DNA of 64,000 nucleotides, taken from assembly GCF_001695575.1 (NCBI RefSeq), contig NZ_LUAX01000002.1:186001-250000 (forward strand). Reading direction: 5' to 3'. The notes under the pieces were generated by a model. That model had not been told where the DNA came from, ran no database searches, and saw only the letters and a program-made list of their open reading frames with translations. Positions 18,401-26,122 of the stretch are shown here, one piece after another; within the stretch, counting starts at the first letter, position 1, and each line of letters begins with the position of its first letter. The stretch comes from Vibrio europaeus. Its GTDB lineage: Bacteria; Pseudomonadota; Gammaproteobacteria; Enterobacterales; Vibrionaceae. The position numbers were made by a program, and so were the translations under genes.

Positions 18401-19358
18401 ACACGTCTACATTCCCGCGCTAGATAAGGAATACAAAGACAAGGGCATGTTTGAGCCGGAAAACAACGACGCGCCTCTGATCAGCCACTTTGAGCGGACT
18501 TTCCATGAGCAAATTCCAAATATCACTTTAGCAATCAATGATTTTTGGCTACAAGGATACAAAGTAGGCAAAACTCACCTTGATTTACAACGTCAGGGGG
18601 AGAAGTTGGAATGGAAGAAGCTGACATTTGAGAGCGGTGCAAACAAAGTCGATATGAAAGGCTGGTGGCGGATGAATGAAAGCGAAAGCCACACCAAGTT
18701 CGATGTTGAAATGTCCGGTGAAAATAACAGTGATGTAATGGAACGCTTCGGTATTACATCAGGTATTCAACGGGCCCCGTTTGAAATCAGCACTCAGCTT
18801 GAATGGGATGGCTCTCCGTGGTCTGGCAAGGTAGATACGCTCAATGGTGAAGTGTCGACTAAGCTAGGTAAGGGGATGATTTCTGATGTCAGCGGAGCGG
18901 CGCGCTTGCTTGGGATATTTAGCCTAGATTCGATTATCCGTAAGATGCAGCTCGATTTCAGTGACGTATTTGATAAAGGGATGGCGTTCAATTCAATTAC
19001 AGGTAGTGGCTCAATCCGTAATGGTATTTTCTTAACTAACGATATCAAGATGGATGCGGTTGCCGGTGAGATGAATATCAAAGGGCTAGCTAACCTTAAC
19101 TCTCGTACTGTTGATGCAGAAGTGAAGTTTACGCCAGATATTACCTCTGGTATTCCGGTATTAACCGCCTTTGCGGTCACCCCTCAAACAGCGCTGTATG
19201 TGCTGGCGATTACTACGGTTATTTCGCCTGTAGTTGAAGTTTTTACTCAGGTTAACTACGAAGTAAAAGGGCCGCTTGATTCACCGGTGGTTAAAGAACT
19301 CTCACGTAGTAAAGGGGAGTTTAAACTACCGGAATCTCTACGCGAATCGACTAAGTAA
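15483..19358 (+). CDS. yhdP: YhdP-family AsmA-like phospholipid transport protein
   Basis: Very large inner-membrane-anchored periplasmic protein (about 1290 aa). One N-terminal transmembrane helix (LIRLLLWLTVTALVILAIAV) is followed by a long beta-rich body and the AsmA/DUF3971 C-terminal region ending in a hydrophobic segment (ALYVLAITTVISPVVEVF). In E. coli YhdP acts with TamB and YdbH as a bridge carrying phospholipids to the outer membrane. The frame is also open from a TTG at 15477, but AAAGG at 15472-15476 abuts that codon and has proper spacing to the GTG at 15483, which I prefer. Confidence 0.9.
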   Translation: MISTATRLIRLLLWLTVTALVILAIAVTAMRIALPQLNHFQPQIQSWINQGTGLEFEVAEIKGFWRNTHPSLSLQQVKAKTPESSGIHFSADKVEVELDLIQSLLQQQPVVADLNIYQLNLDITSVEWINTDSDETPKLQPQGDQKDVMQQLDQLLLRQLDGFSLAESKIHFLGIDGTNRELDIKKLRWQNNGRHHLADGEVSLAHSNLNSAQVKANFIDHGSLKEVSGEFYLSVQNVLITPWLTKFIKTESGIDKGQISFSSWLTLKHSQPTSAYLEFDSSELSWKEGQQHELWLDSGVVELEPYKNGWQVNAHSLSFTTDETKWPALDIAFDWQPDEWRLNVSQLDIAAITPLVKLAPNSKPTTDFLKTLAIGGLIEDVRVSMGGGLESLRYSAQLSSASMTQWELLPGLNHLSASVSGDLQQAKAKVTLIDDVLPYGDVFQAPLNIKQGQVDIVWQNSELGWSLWADKVTAATPDLQVLGAFKLDFPNDKSPFLSFYAEADLYNAAETWRYLPTLALGRDLTDYLSTAIQGGKVNTAKLLWYGELGDFPYHNNDGMFQAWVGLKQAKFSFDTAWPPITDLQLDLLFQNDAMYLDSRSATLMDVKAKRITGRIPELAEGGHIEIEAQAVAQGNAVRDYMTASPLVDSVGAALTAVQVDGRVESSFQLNIPFSEDKEARAWGYADLKDNHVTIDAPPMTLEKVSGRVEFDNDIVSAAGLSAGLLNQPVSIDFQGENIDQGYGVAIDVVGDWEVEPLVPYLGKQWLEPLDGHAPWGMDVDIQLNDVGFTYQINTEADLKFLSSDFPAPLNKSAGVSGKARLEASGNQESITARLQLPNFKYQTEIDIRPDVPVLTDTYLLLGKGSFKISPVAGHQAKVVVDDLDLDQWFERFAVEEGPSEALVAQMNTPQIPLPTRVELDAKELTLGTIDWNDVDFSAKRKGLGWYLSLDSQEAKGEASYIEPYDLSVSLERLHVYIPALDKEYKDKGMFEPENNDAPLISHFERTFHEQIPNITLAINDFWLQGYKVGKTHLDLQRQGEKLEWKKLTFESGANKVDMKGWWRMNESESHTKFDVEMSGENNSDVMERFGITSGIQRAPFEISTQLEWDGSPWSGKVDTLNGEVSTKLGKGMISDVSGAARLLGIFSLDSIIRKMQLDFSDVFDKGMAFNSITGSGSIRNGIFLTNDIKMDAVAGEMNIKGLANLNSRTVDAEVKFTPDITSGIPVLTAFAVTPQTALYVLAITTVISPVVEVFTQVNYEVKGPLDSPVVKELSRSKGEFKLPESLRESTK

Positions 19359-19370
19359 GGAATAGAACTC

Positions 19371-20189
19371 ATGGAACGAGTAGGGTTAATTCAAATGACC
19401 TCAGGGCCAAATCCAAGTGAGAATTTGGCCTATATCCGTCAACAAGTGACGACCTTAGCCGATCAGGGGGCGAAGTTTATCGTGACACCTGAAAACGCAT
19501 TAGTATTTGGCAGTCGTAAAGACTATCACCAATATGCTGAGCCGATAGGTGACGGTGATTTGCAATCTGCACTCTCTGAGATCGCGCGAGAGAATACGGT
19601 TTGGTTGGTTATCGGTAGCCTGCCTATTAAGAGAGAGCAAGGCGTGACGACAACCAGCTTGCTCTATTCGCCCGAAGGTAAGTTAGTGGCTGAGTATGAC
19701 AAGCTGCATATGTTTGATGTTGATGTCGCAGATGGTCACAAACGTTATCGAGAGTCAGAAACCTTTACGCCAGGATCGAGCGTGGTTTCTTATCCTACTC
19801 CATTCGCCCATATTGGCCTGAGTATCTGCTATGATGTACGTTTTCCGAGTTTGTATAGTGAGTTAGCTCGCTTAGGCGCTAACGTGATACTCGTACCTGC
19901 TGCTTTCACGGCGGTGACGGGTAAAGCGCATTGGGAAACCTTACTTCGTGCCCGTGCGATTGAAACTCAATCTTGGCTGATTGCCGTTAACCAAGTCGGG
20001 ACTCATCCTTGCGGTAGAGAAACGTGGGGACACTCTATGGTGGTCTCTCCATGGGGAGAAGTGATCGCGAGTCTTGCCGATCAAGCAAGTAATTTATTGG
20101 TCGATGTCGACCTCAGCCAAGTACAAGAATTAAGAGCTGCGATGCCAGTGGGTCTGCATGCTCGATTCAGCAACCAGTTACAAAATTAA
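19371..20189 (+). CDS. Carbon-nitrogen hydrolase (nitrilase superfamily, Nit/YbeM-like)
   Basis: 272-aa amidase of the nitrilase fold. The catalytic triad is visible: Glu41 in VTPENAL, Lys in YDKLHMFDVD (about residue 112) and Cys in LSICYDVRFP (about residue 147). The sequence resembles the Nit1/NitA branch, which includes deaminated-glutathione amidases, a metabolite-repair function; the exact substrate cannot be read from the sequence. It starts 12 bases after the yhdP-like gene with AAGGAA in front and is followed 9 bases later by tldD, so it belongs to the same operon. Confidence 0.9.
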   Translation: MERVGLIQMTSGPNPSENLAYIRQQVTTLADQGAKFIVTPENALVFGSRKDYHQYAEPIGDGDLQSALSEIARENTVWLVIGSLPIKREQGVTTTSLLYSPEGKLVAEYDKLHMFDVDVADGHKRYRESETFTPGSSVVSYPTPFAHIGLSICYDVRFPSLYSELARLGANVILVPAAFTAVTGKAHWETLLRARAIETQSWLIAVNQVGTHPCGRETWGHSMVVSPWGEVIASLADQASNLLVDVDLSQVQELRAAMPVGLHARFSNQLQN

Positions 20190-20198
20190 GAGCAAAGT

Positions 20199-21644
20199 AT
20201 GACAATAAATCATGTAGAAGATGCGTTGCTAAAGCCAGCCGGACTTAGTGAACAAGATATTGCTGATACGCTAGCGAGTATTGCGACTCGCCAAATTGAT
20301 TACGCTGATATCTATTTCCAATCGAGCTGGCATGAATCTCTCGTGCTAGAAGATAGCATTATCAAAGATGGCTCTTTCAACATTGATCGCGGTGTCGGTG
20401 TTCGCGCTGTCACTGGAGAGAAAACCGGCTTTGCTTATTCAGACCAAATCCAACTCGAAGGTTTGACCCAAAGCGCTATTGCTGCTCGCGGTATTGCCCA
20501 ACAAGGTCAGAACGGAAAAGTACACGCATTTAAGCGTAGCGATAATCAAAGCTACTATGCCGCGGCTAACCCACTAGATAGCTGGGCGAAAGAGCAGAAG
20601 ACACAACTGCTTAAAGAACTTGATGCGTATATTCGTACTAAGGAACCATTGATCAAAGAAGTCTCTGTCAGCTTAAGCGGTGTGCATGAGCAAATGCTCG
20701 TTGCCGCAACTGATGGCACTTATGCAGGCGATGTGCGCCCACTTGTGCGCTTGTCAATTAGCGTGCTTGCTCAAAAAGGTGACCGTCGTGAACGTGGTAG
20801 TTCTGGTGGTGGTGGTCGATTTGGTTACGACTTTTTCCTCACTGAAGAAGAGGGTGCCAAGGTCGCTTATCACTACGCGGACGAAGCGATCCGCATGGCA
20901 CTCGTTAATCTTGAAGCGGACGCCGCCCCTGCTGGCATGATGCCTGTGGTTCTTGGCTCTGGTTGGCCGGGAGTATTGCTACATGAAGCAGTTGGTCATG
21001 GACTTGAAGGTGATTTTAACCGTAAAGAGTCTTCGGTATTTAGTGGCAAGGTCGGCGAGAAAGTTACGTCTGAGCTTTGTACTATCGTTGATGACGGTAC
21101 ATTGAAAGATTTGCGTGGTTCTTTAAACGTTGACGATGAAGGCGTGAATGGTCAATACAACACCTTGATTGAAAATGGTGTACTCAAAGGTTACATGCAG
21201 GACAAGCTCAATGCCCGTTTAATGGGTGTGAACCCTACCGGTAATGGTCGCCGTGAGTCTTATGCGCATTTACCTATGCCTCGTATGACCAACACCTACA
21301 TGTTGCCAGGTCAGCACGCGCCAGAAGAGATTATCTCAACGGTTAAGAAAGGCCTGTACGCGCCTAATTTTGGTGGTGGTCAGGTTGATATTACTTCAGG
21401 TAAATTTGTGTTTTCAGCTTCTGAAGCTTATTTAATTGAAGACGGCAAAATTACTCGCCCAGTCAAAGGCGCAACATTGATTGGCTCTGGAATTGAAGCA
21501 ATGCAGCAAGTCTCTATGGTCGGTAATGACCTCAGTATCGACCGTGGTGTCGGTGTATGTGGTAAAGCAGGCCAGAGTGTCCCTGTCGGTGTTGGCCAGC
21601 CAACGCTCAAGCTCGATTCCATCACTGTAGGTGGTACGGAGTAG
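20199..21644 (+). CDS. tldD: Metalloprotease TldD
   Basis: Subunit of the TldD/TldE heterodimeric zinc protease, which degrades unfolded peptides, matures microcin B17 in E. coli and affects CcdA stability. The zinc motif [11 protein letters not shown] begins at His262, with the third ligand expected in the C-terminal half. 481 aa is the usual length. The partner gene tldE (pmbA) is not in this window, as in E. coli where the two are unlinked. Last gene of the mreB-to-tldD run; the downstream gap is the repeat-rich island. Confidence 0.96.
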   Translation: MTINHVEDALLKPAGLSEQDIADTLASIATRQIDYADIYFQSSWHESLVLEDSIIKDGSFNIDRGVGVRAVTGEKTGFAYSDQIQLEGLTQSAIAARGIAQQGQNGKVHAFKRSDNQSYYAAANPLDSWAKEQKTQLLKELDAYIRTKEPLIKEVSVSLSGVHEQMLVAATDGTYAGDVRPLVRLSISVLAQKGDRRERGSSGGGGRFGYDFFLTEEEGAKVAYHYADEAIRMALVNLEADAAPAGMMPVVLGSGWPGVLLHEAVGHGLEGDFNRKESSVFSGKVGEKVTSELCTIVDDGTLKDLRGSLNVDDEGVNGQYNTLIENGVLKGYMQDKLNARLMGVNPTGNGRRESYAHLPMPRMTNTYMLPGQHAPEEIISTVKKGLYAPNFGGGQVDITSGKFVFSASEAYLIEDGKITRPVKGATLIGSGIEAMQQVSMVGNDLSIDRGVGVCGKAGQSVPVGVGQPTLKLDSITVGGTE

Positions 21645-21654
21645 GGGAAAGAAT

Positions 21655-21760
21655 GGAACGCTTTCGCTTTGAGATCGGGCTTCGCCCGCGAGAGTCGGGA
21701 ACGGACTTCGTCCTTCGAGAGTTTTCGTTCCCACATCCCTAATCCATAGCGAAGCGTTCC
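21655..21760. repeat. Nested inverted-repeat (cloverleaf-like) intergenic element
   Basis: An imperfect outer stem joins 21655-21668 (GGAACGCTTTCGCT) with 21748-21760 (AGCGAAGCGTTCC), with one bulged base. Inside it lie a short hairpin CGGGC-TTC-GCCCG (21676-21688) and a second arm GGGAACG (21697-21703)/CGTTCCC (21726-21732), which itself encloses GGAC-TTC-GTCC (21703-21713). It codes for nothing recognisable. The form is that of a dispersed palindromic intergenic repeat; whether other copies exist needs the genome. Confidence 0.65.
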
Positions 21761-21765
21761 GAAGT

Positions 21766-21796
21766 AAAAAGGGTTGGCACACAGTACCAACCCTTT
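21766..21796 (-). terminator. Terminator-like hairpin downstream of arcA
   Basis: Perfect 10-bp stem AAAGGGTTGG/CCAACCCTTT (21768-21777 and 21787-21796) with a 9-base loop. Read on the - strand it is followed by TTTTT, so it should terminate arcA transcripts. It lies between the palindromic element and the tandem repeat and could also stop tldD readthrough on the + strand less efficiently. Confidence 0.7.
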
Positions 21797-21802
21797 AAAG
21801 TT

Positions 21803-21866
21803 TCTCTAGTTCTCTAGTTCTCTAGTTCTCTAGTTCTCTAGTTCTCTAGTTCTCTAGTTCTCTAGT
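21803..21866. repeat. Tandem repeat, 8 perfect copies of TCTCTAGT
   Basis: Eight uninterrupted copies of the 8-bp unit, followed by a partial TCTC. It lies between the convergent genes tldD and arcA and overlaps neither. The same unit in the same orientation recurs at 42211-42272. Such perfect short arrays change copy number by slippage, so this is a likely VNTR locus. The unit contains the CTAG tetranucleotide, which is usually rare in bacterial genomes. Confidence 0.95.
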
Positions 21867-21904
21867 TCTCCGTAGGGCTTTGCCTGTTCCCGAATCCAGT
21901 TTCC

Positions 21905-23125
21905 CTAGATGCCATCTCTTTCTATCGGACAACTCATACAACGCGCGCCACCACGGCCGCGGCCTAGTTCATTCCCTGGAATGGTAAGTACCTTGATGCC
22001 CGCTTTATCATACTTTTCATTGGTGTAGACATTACGTTCATAACCAATCACAACGCCTGGTTTCACAGTTAATACGTTGTTGGCATCATTCCATTGCTCA
22101 CGTTCAGCTTCGTAGCTGTCGCCGCCTGTAGTAATGATCTTAAGGTAATCTAAGCCCAATGCTTCTTCAATCGCATGGATAAAGCTTGGCACTTTCTCAA
22201 CTTTCATATCGCCGTCATCTTTCGGAGTCAGGCGCCAAGTGTTGAGGTCTTTACGCATGATCTCTGGATAAACCGAGAAAGTATCAATATCCATATGAGT
22301 CATAACGGTGTCTAAGTGCATGCATGAACGGTGCTTAGGCAGTTCGATAGCGATAACTTGCTTAGCTTGACCATGTTTAAACAGGCTAGCGGCTAGGTTC
22401 TCAACACCTTGCGCAGTGGTACGTTCTGACATACCGACAAGAACTGCGCCTTTACCAATAACGAGTACGTCACCGCCCTCAATATTGGCGTTGTCGTAGT
22501 GCAGGTCTTCATCACCGAAGTACTTAATGAAATCTTGGCCTGCAAATACTGGGTGCCAACGGTAGATGGCGCGTAAGTGGTTAGTTTCACGCTGACGAGC
22601 AGGTTTCATCATTGGGTTGAGTGAGACACCACCATATACCCAACAAGACGTGTCACGGGTAAACAGATGGTTAGGCAGAGGCTCAATCACGAAATCTAAT
22701 GGGCGATGCATACGCGGCAGCATTGAAGATGATTGAATCGGTAGCTCTGAATATGCCAAACCGCCAAGCAATACGGTTGCTAGGTGCTCATTGTCCATAT
22801 CAGACAAATAATGACGTAGGTCTTTGGCAAAGGTAGGGCCGTAACGGAAATCTGAAATCTGAGTGTTGAGGAGCCAAGTTTTCGCTTCATCAACAGCAAG
22901 AGTTTCAACAAGTAGGTCGTGAAGCAGTAAAACTTCAACGTCTTGGCTACGTAAGGTTTCGGCAAACTTGTCGTGCTCTTCACCCGCTGCTTCAACCGCT
23001 AACACATCGTCAAACAAGAGTTCATGACAGTTCGATGGGGTTAAGTGGGTGAGTGCTCGCTCTGGACGATTTAATAGTACTCGTCTTAGTTGACCAACTT
23101 CTGAGCCTACATACAACTTACTCAT
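21905..23125 (-). CDS. arcA: Arginine deiminase
   Basis: Converts L-arginine to L-citrulline and ammonia, the first step of the ADI pathway for ATP generation without oxygen and for acid resistance. 406 aa as usual. Family motifs are present: [21 protein letters not shown] at the start, [27 protein letters not shown] and the C-terminal [13 protein letters not shown] with the catalytic cysteine (Cys396). Ornithine carbamoyltransferase (argF) is about 11 kb away; no carbamate kinase or antiporter gene is adjacent. The upstream gap holds a palindrome shared with the argR promoter region, a candidate ArgR site. This gene is unrelated to the ArcA response regulator. Confidence 0.97.
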   Translation of the reverse strand: MSKLYVGSEVGQLRRVLLNRPERALTHLTPSNCHELLFDDVLAVEAAGEEHDKFAETLRSQDVEVLLLHDLLVETLAVDEAKTWLLNTQISDFRYGPTFAKDLRHYLSDMDNEHLATVLLGGLAYSELPIQSSSMLPRMHRPLDFVIEPLPNHLFTRDTSCWVYGGVSLNPMMKPARQRETNHLRAIYRWHPVFAGQDFIKYFGDEDLHYDNANIEGGDVLVIGKGAVLVGMSERTTAQGVENLAASLFKHGQAKQVIAIELPKHRSCMHLDTVMTHMDIDTFSVYPEIMRKDLNTWRLTPKDDGDMKVEKVPSFIHAIEEALGLDYLKIITTGGDSYEAEREQWNDANNVLTVKPGVVIGYERNVYTNEKYDKAGIKVLTIPGNELGRGRGGARCMSCPIERDGI

Positions 23126-23691
23126 TTTGTATCCTTACAATTAGTTCCAGAGCGTATTTATGACAAGTTTGTTATAAAGATGCAAGTCGATTAATTGGAT
23201 AACTAATCTAATAAGTTTGACTAATTTGGTTTAAAGTTCCATATTTATTATTTATTGCGAATTTAAACGCTATTTTGTATTTATCAATGTTAGCAGGCTA
23301 AGTTGCGTCGCTATGCGGTCAGTTTTTGCTGCTCATTTGCCCATTTTTAATCATGAGAAGCATAGCTATGCAGAATTTCAGCGCTTTAGTCGAGATTAGT
23401 ATGGGTTTTATGCAATTACCATCTTTAGAGCTCTATGCACAGCCTTAAGATAAAAACGCACTTACCTTGATTAAAGAGAAGATGTATCAATTGAGAGAAA
23501 ATGCTGAATCGCTTCAATGATAAAAAATTGTTAATTTCTCTACTTGAGCAGCGAATCTGACTTGATCTAAGTTGAAGTGACAAAGAAAGATCAGGATCGA
23601 ACTACATTCTGGGTAGTAATTTACTTGGATCCATGCGATATTTCGTCGCGGTAAATTATGATCAACTTTGTCACTATCTGGAGCACAACAT
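23126..23691. other. 566-bp intergenic region between divergent arcA and rraB
   Basis: No open frame worth calling and no tRNA or terminator. It is AT-rich near arcA. A weak FNR-like site (TTTGT, 4 bases, ATCAA) lies at 23274-23287, about 150 bp before arcA, and a 12-bp palindrome at 23360-23371. The half nearer rraB shows only scattered promoter-like hexamers. The length is unusual for two short-leadered genes, so a regulatory RNA is possible, but nothing in the sequence identifies one. Confidence 0.5.
23360..23380. promoter_or_regulatory. Candidate ArgR-type operator upstream of arcA
   Basis: Perfect palindrome GCATAGCTATGC (23360-23371) followed by AGAATTTCA. The identical 12-mer with a similar flank (TGAATATTCTC read from the other side) is in front of argR at 30741-30764. 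Halves of the form GCAT..ATGC resemble degenerate ARG-box halves. ArgR binding is inferred from this sharing and from the arginine context, not demonstrated. Confidence 0.4.
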
Positions 23692-24105
23692 ATGTCTCAC
23701 GAAGATGAATATCTATCTGTTGAAGAATTAATTGAGATTCAAAAGGAAGAGACTCGCGAAATTATCCAAGCCCTATTGGAAGACGGCAGTGATCCAGATG
23801 CTTTGTATGAAATTGAGCACCATCTGTTTGCTGAAGATTTTGCTACGCTAGAAAAAGCGGTAGTTGAAGCATTCAAGATGGGCTTCGAAGTACTTGAAGC
23901 AGAAGAGACAGAAGATGAAGATGGCAAGAAGCTGCTTTGCTGTGATGCAACGATGGAGTCTGCATTAAACCCTGAAGCAATCGATGCTCAAGTAGAAAAG
24001 CTTGTCCACCTTGCAGAAAAGTTCGATATTATTTATGACGGTTGGGGCACCTACTATGAAGGTGAAGACGCTCTATACCCAGAAGAAGAAGATGATGAAG
24101 AGTAA
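23692..24105 (+). CDS. rraB: Ribonuclease E inhibitor RraB
   Basis: Small acidic protein (137 aa) that binds RNase E and modulates its activity on subsets of mRNA. The acidic, helix-rich N-terminal half, the phrase DGWGTYYEG near the C terminus and the acidic tail match the RraB/YjgD family. GGAG at 23680-23683 with 8-base spacing selects the ATG at 23692 over an in-frame TTG eight codons upstream. In E. coli rraB lies near argI (an ornithine carbamoyltransferase gene); here it is divergent from arcA, keeping an arginine-gene neighbourhood. Monocistronic, with its own terminator. Confidence 0.93.
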   Translation: MSHEDEYLSVEELIEIQKEETREIIQALLEDGSDPDALYEIEHHLFAEDFATLEKAVVEAFKMGFEVLEAEETEDEDGKKLLCCDATMESALNPEAIDAQVEKLVHLAEKFDIIYDGWGTYYEGEDALYPEEEDDEE

Positions 24106-24132
24106 GTAAGCTTCTTCCTAAAGCGAATTTCT

Positions 24133-24163
24133 AAATACCAGCCAATCGGCTGGTATTTTTGTT
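24133..24163 (+). terminator. Intrinsic terminator after rraB
   Basis: Stem AAATACCAGCC/GGCTGGTATTT with a 4-base loop (AATC), followed by a T-rich stretch (TTGTTT), 28 bases after the rraB stop. Confidence 0.85.
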
Positions 24164-24244
24164 TAGTCTCACGCGACTTATATCTTTTCTTATCGAGTTG
24201 GCATTATAATCAGGCAACTTTGATCTAGGACAAGATTTAGCTCT

Positions 24245-25048
24245 ATGGAACTCTCTCTCGCAGGCCTTTGGCAGGTGTCACCTTTGACCGATTTATCTAT
24301 CCCTCAAGATGATATTACTTTTCCTGCACCGCTAAGTCGCGTGCTGCCTGATTCCTTATCTGAATCTGACATTGTTGCGCAAGAATGGCACCTCATGCAT
24401 GACATTGAGGTCGATGAAGCTATGCTGGCTTTTCCATCCGTTGATCTGATCATGTCCGGTGTCGATTATCACGCTGAAGTTCGTATTAATGGTGTTGCGG
24501 TTTTCGATTGCGATCAGACTCAATCTGAATATAAGAAAGATATCCGCCCATATCTGCAAATGGGGCGAAATCGTTTTGAAGTTCTCTTTCTACAGGAAGA
24601 TGAAGATTGGTTACTCGGTGAAGAAGAGGGGCAAGACCTCTGCCAGCTTGGCTCGCCTGAATATCACAAGCATGATGAACGCCTAGGCATTTGGCATACT
24701 CCACGACTTCAGTTCATTCGTAACGTCCGCCTAGAGCACGTGACCACTGAGCAAATTTGGCACCATGGTGGCGGCTGTGAGTTTTTGGTTGATTTGCACT
24801 ACAAGACTTACTCTCCTGGCTTGGTTTCCGCATCGGTTAAGTTTAATGGAATGACCTATCATCTACCTATTGATGTGCGAGACTCTCATGCAAGTGCCCT
24901 GTTTCAGATTGAAGCACCTATCTATGCCGATAACGAAAACCCCAAGCTCGAAGATTTGTACTTACTTGAGGTGACTCTCGATGGGCAAACCCAACGTTTT
25001 CACATTGGGCTAAGTAAAGATATGTGTGTCTCTCATTATCCGCTTTAA
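24245..25048 (+). CDS. Glycoside hydrolase family 2-type sugar-binding domain protein, no catalytic domain
   Basis: 267-aa soluble protein without a signal peptide. The N-terminal 150 residues read like the galactose-binding jelly-roll domain that starts GH2 enzymes such as beta-mannosidases (LAGLWQVSP at the start, SGVDYHAEVRINGVAVFDC, GRNRFEVLF), followed by a shorter immunoglobulin-like part (residues about 160-265). The (beta/alpha)8 barrel with its catalytic glutamates is absent, so it is not a complete hydrolase. Function unknown; a carbohydrate-binding or regulatory role is only a guess. It is convergent with the DUF2061 gene and their stop codons overlap. Confidence 0.75.
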   Translation: MELSLAGLWQVSPLTDLSIPQDDITFPAPLSRVLPDSLSESDIVAQEWHLMHDIEVDEAMLAFPSVDLIMSGVDYHAEVRINGVAVFDCDQTQSEYKKDIRPYLQMGRNRFEVLFLQEDEDWLLGEEEGQDLCQLGSPEYHKHDERLGIWHTPRLQFIRNVRLEHVTTEQIWHHGGGCEFLVDLHYKTYSPGLVSASVKFNGMTYHLPIDVRDSHASALFQIEAPIYADNENPKLEDLYLLEVTLDGQTQRFHIGLSKDMCVSHYPL

Positions 25049-25437
25049 GCGTGAGCACAGCCCCAGTGTTGAGTATCTTGCTGCTTGCGTAGCCAAACCT
25101 TTTCGTGAAAATAGTAGGCAACGGTATTAATTGAAGGCTCAATGGCTGCCATAATGCCGCCGACAAACGCATCGCCAGTCATCATATAAACCACCCCAAA
25201 AGCAACACTAAAGTGAACAACGGCAAAGCTAGTGGTTTTAATTTTTGCCGAGCGAGATAAATTGGACAGTAACTTACTCTTTGACCACACGCGCTCATGG
25301 ATGTAGAAAGCGACTGTGTTGACTGACGGTTCAATCATAGCGATAAGGCTACCAATCAGAATATCACCAGTCAGTAGGTAGGCGACTGTAAATGCAATCG
25401 TAAAGTGAATGGTTGCGAATGTGATTGTTTTCTTCAT
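25045..25437 (-). CDS. Tandem DUF2061 membrane protein
   Basis: 130-aa integral membrane protein made of two copies of one module, residues about 2-51 and 66-115. Each copy runs FAxxHFxxAFxVxYxxTGDxxxG, then AxIEPSxNTVAxYxHExVW. Each has two hydrophobic spans, so four helices in all. The IEPS.NT and H-E motifs conserved in both copies are typical of DUF2061 (small bacterial predicted membrane proteins); biochemical function is unknown. Its stop codon overlaps that of the convergent upstream gene in the tetranucleotide TTAA. Confidence 0.85.
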   Translation of the reverse strand: MKKTITFATIHFTIAFTVAYLLTGDILIGSLIAMIEPSVNTVAFYIHERVWSKSKLLSNLSRSAKIKTTSFAVVHFSVAFGVVYMMTGDAFVGGIMAAIEPSINTVAYYFHEKVWLRKQQDTQHWGCAHA

Positions 25438-25538
25438 CTTGATAACCCGTGTAATGTCTTGCGATAGGGTTATTATTGAGAATTATTCGCACTAATTGAA
25501 ATGGCTTGTTTCAATACAATTAATAGTCAATACCTATT

Positions 25539-25565
25539 AAAAAGGCGCTCATCGAGCGCCTTTTT
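25539..25565 (-). terminator. Intrinsic terminator after the uspA-like gene
   Basis: Stem AAAAAGGCGCTC/GAGCGCCTTTTT around a 3-base loop, T-runs on both strands, 16 bases beyond the end of the universal stress protein gene. It ends the TRAP transporter operon. Confidence 0.9.
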
Positions 25566-25580
25566 GTTAAGTTTACTATT

Positions 25581-26021
25581 TTATGAGCCCTGTGGCTTGA
25601 CGACCAAGACATTAATCGGTGAATTCTGTACCACTTTACTGGCAACCGAACCAAGCACGACTTTATCAATCTTAGAGCGCTTATGGCTAGGCATCACAAT
25701 CAGATCCGCTCCTAGTTTTTCGGCGAAGTCTAAAATGGTCGAGTAAGGTTTACCTTCCGCAACATGAACCTTGTACACCACATCTTCATCGATATGCTTA
25801 ACCGCAAAATCTTTCAATTGACTTTCGACATCGGCTTTCATTTTTAGCGCCGCGTCTTTTGGGAAATAGGTTGCGACCATCGACATATGAATGCCAGGCA
25901 GCACGTTAAGTAAGTGTACTTCAGCATTGGAATGCTTAGCATGCCAAACGGCCAGCTCGACCGCTTTATCCGAGAAACCTTTGTCATTGAGATCGACTGG
26001 AACAAGAATTTGCTTATACAT
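25581..26021 (-). CDS. Universal stress protein UspA family, TRAP-operon associated
   Basis: 146-aa cytoplasmic Usp-fold protein. The N-terminal strand YKQILVPVDLND and the ATP-binding signature near the end (GADLIVMPSHKRSKIDKVVLGSVASKVVQNSP, given here only as landmarks G-2x-G-9x-G-S) are present, so it is of the nucleotide-binding subtype. It is the last gene after the TRAP permease, 101 bases downstream. A Usp protein in a TRAP operon is known from Halomonas (TeaD), where it modulates uptake by TeaABC; a similar role here is inferred from that. Confidence 0.88.
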   Translation of the reverse strand: MYKQILVPVDLNDKGFSDKAVELAVWHAKHSNAEVHLLNVLPGIHMSMVATYFPKDAALKMKADVESQLKDFAVKHIDEDVVYKVHVAEGKPYSTILDFAEKLGADLIVMPSHKRSKIDKVVLGSVASKVVQNSPINVLVVKPQGS

Positions 26022-26042
26022 TGTTATTTCTCTTTTTCGTCA

Positions 26043-26063
26043 CCTGTTGCTACTGACAACAGG
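26043..26063 (-). other. Hairpin between TRAP permease and usp gene
   Basis: Perfect 7-bp stem CCTGTTG/CAACAGG with a 7-base loop. No U-tract, so probably an mRNA-processing or stabilising structure within the operon. Confidence 0.4.
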
Positions 26064-26122
26064 CGATATTAATGCATCCTTAGTTTAAGTGTAGCCCCAC
26101 ATACAATGCAGGGCTGACTAAG

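Noticed and set aside
21645..21802. Insertion sequence remnant in the tldD-arcA gap
   Set aside because: No transposase fragment or terminal inverted repeat with target duplication can be seen; described as a palindromic repeat instead.
21803..21866. Repeat array as CRISPR
   Set aside because: Units are 8 bp with no spacers and no cas genes nearby.
25455..25495. Fur-box-like sequence upstream of the DUF2061 gene
   Set aside because: About 12 of 19 positions match the consensus in AT-rich DNA, which is not distinguishable from chance.
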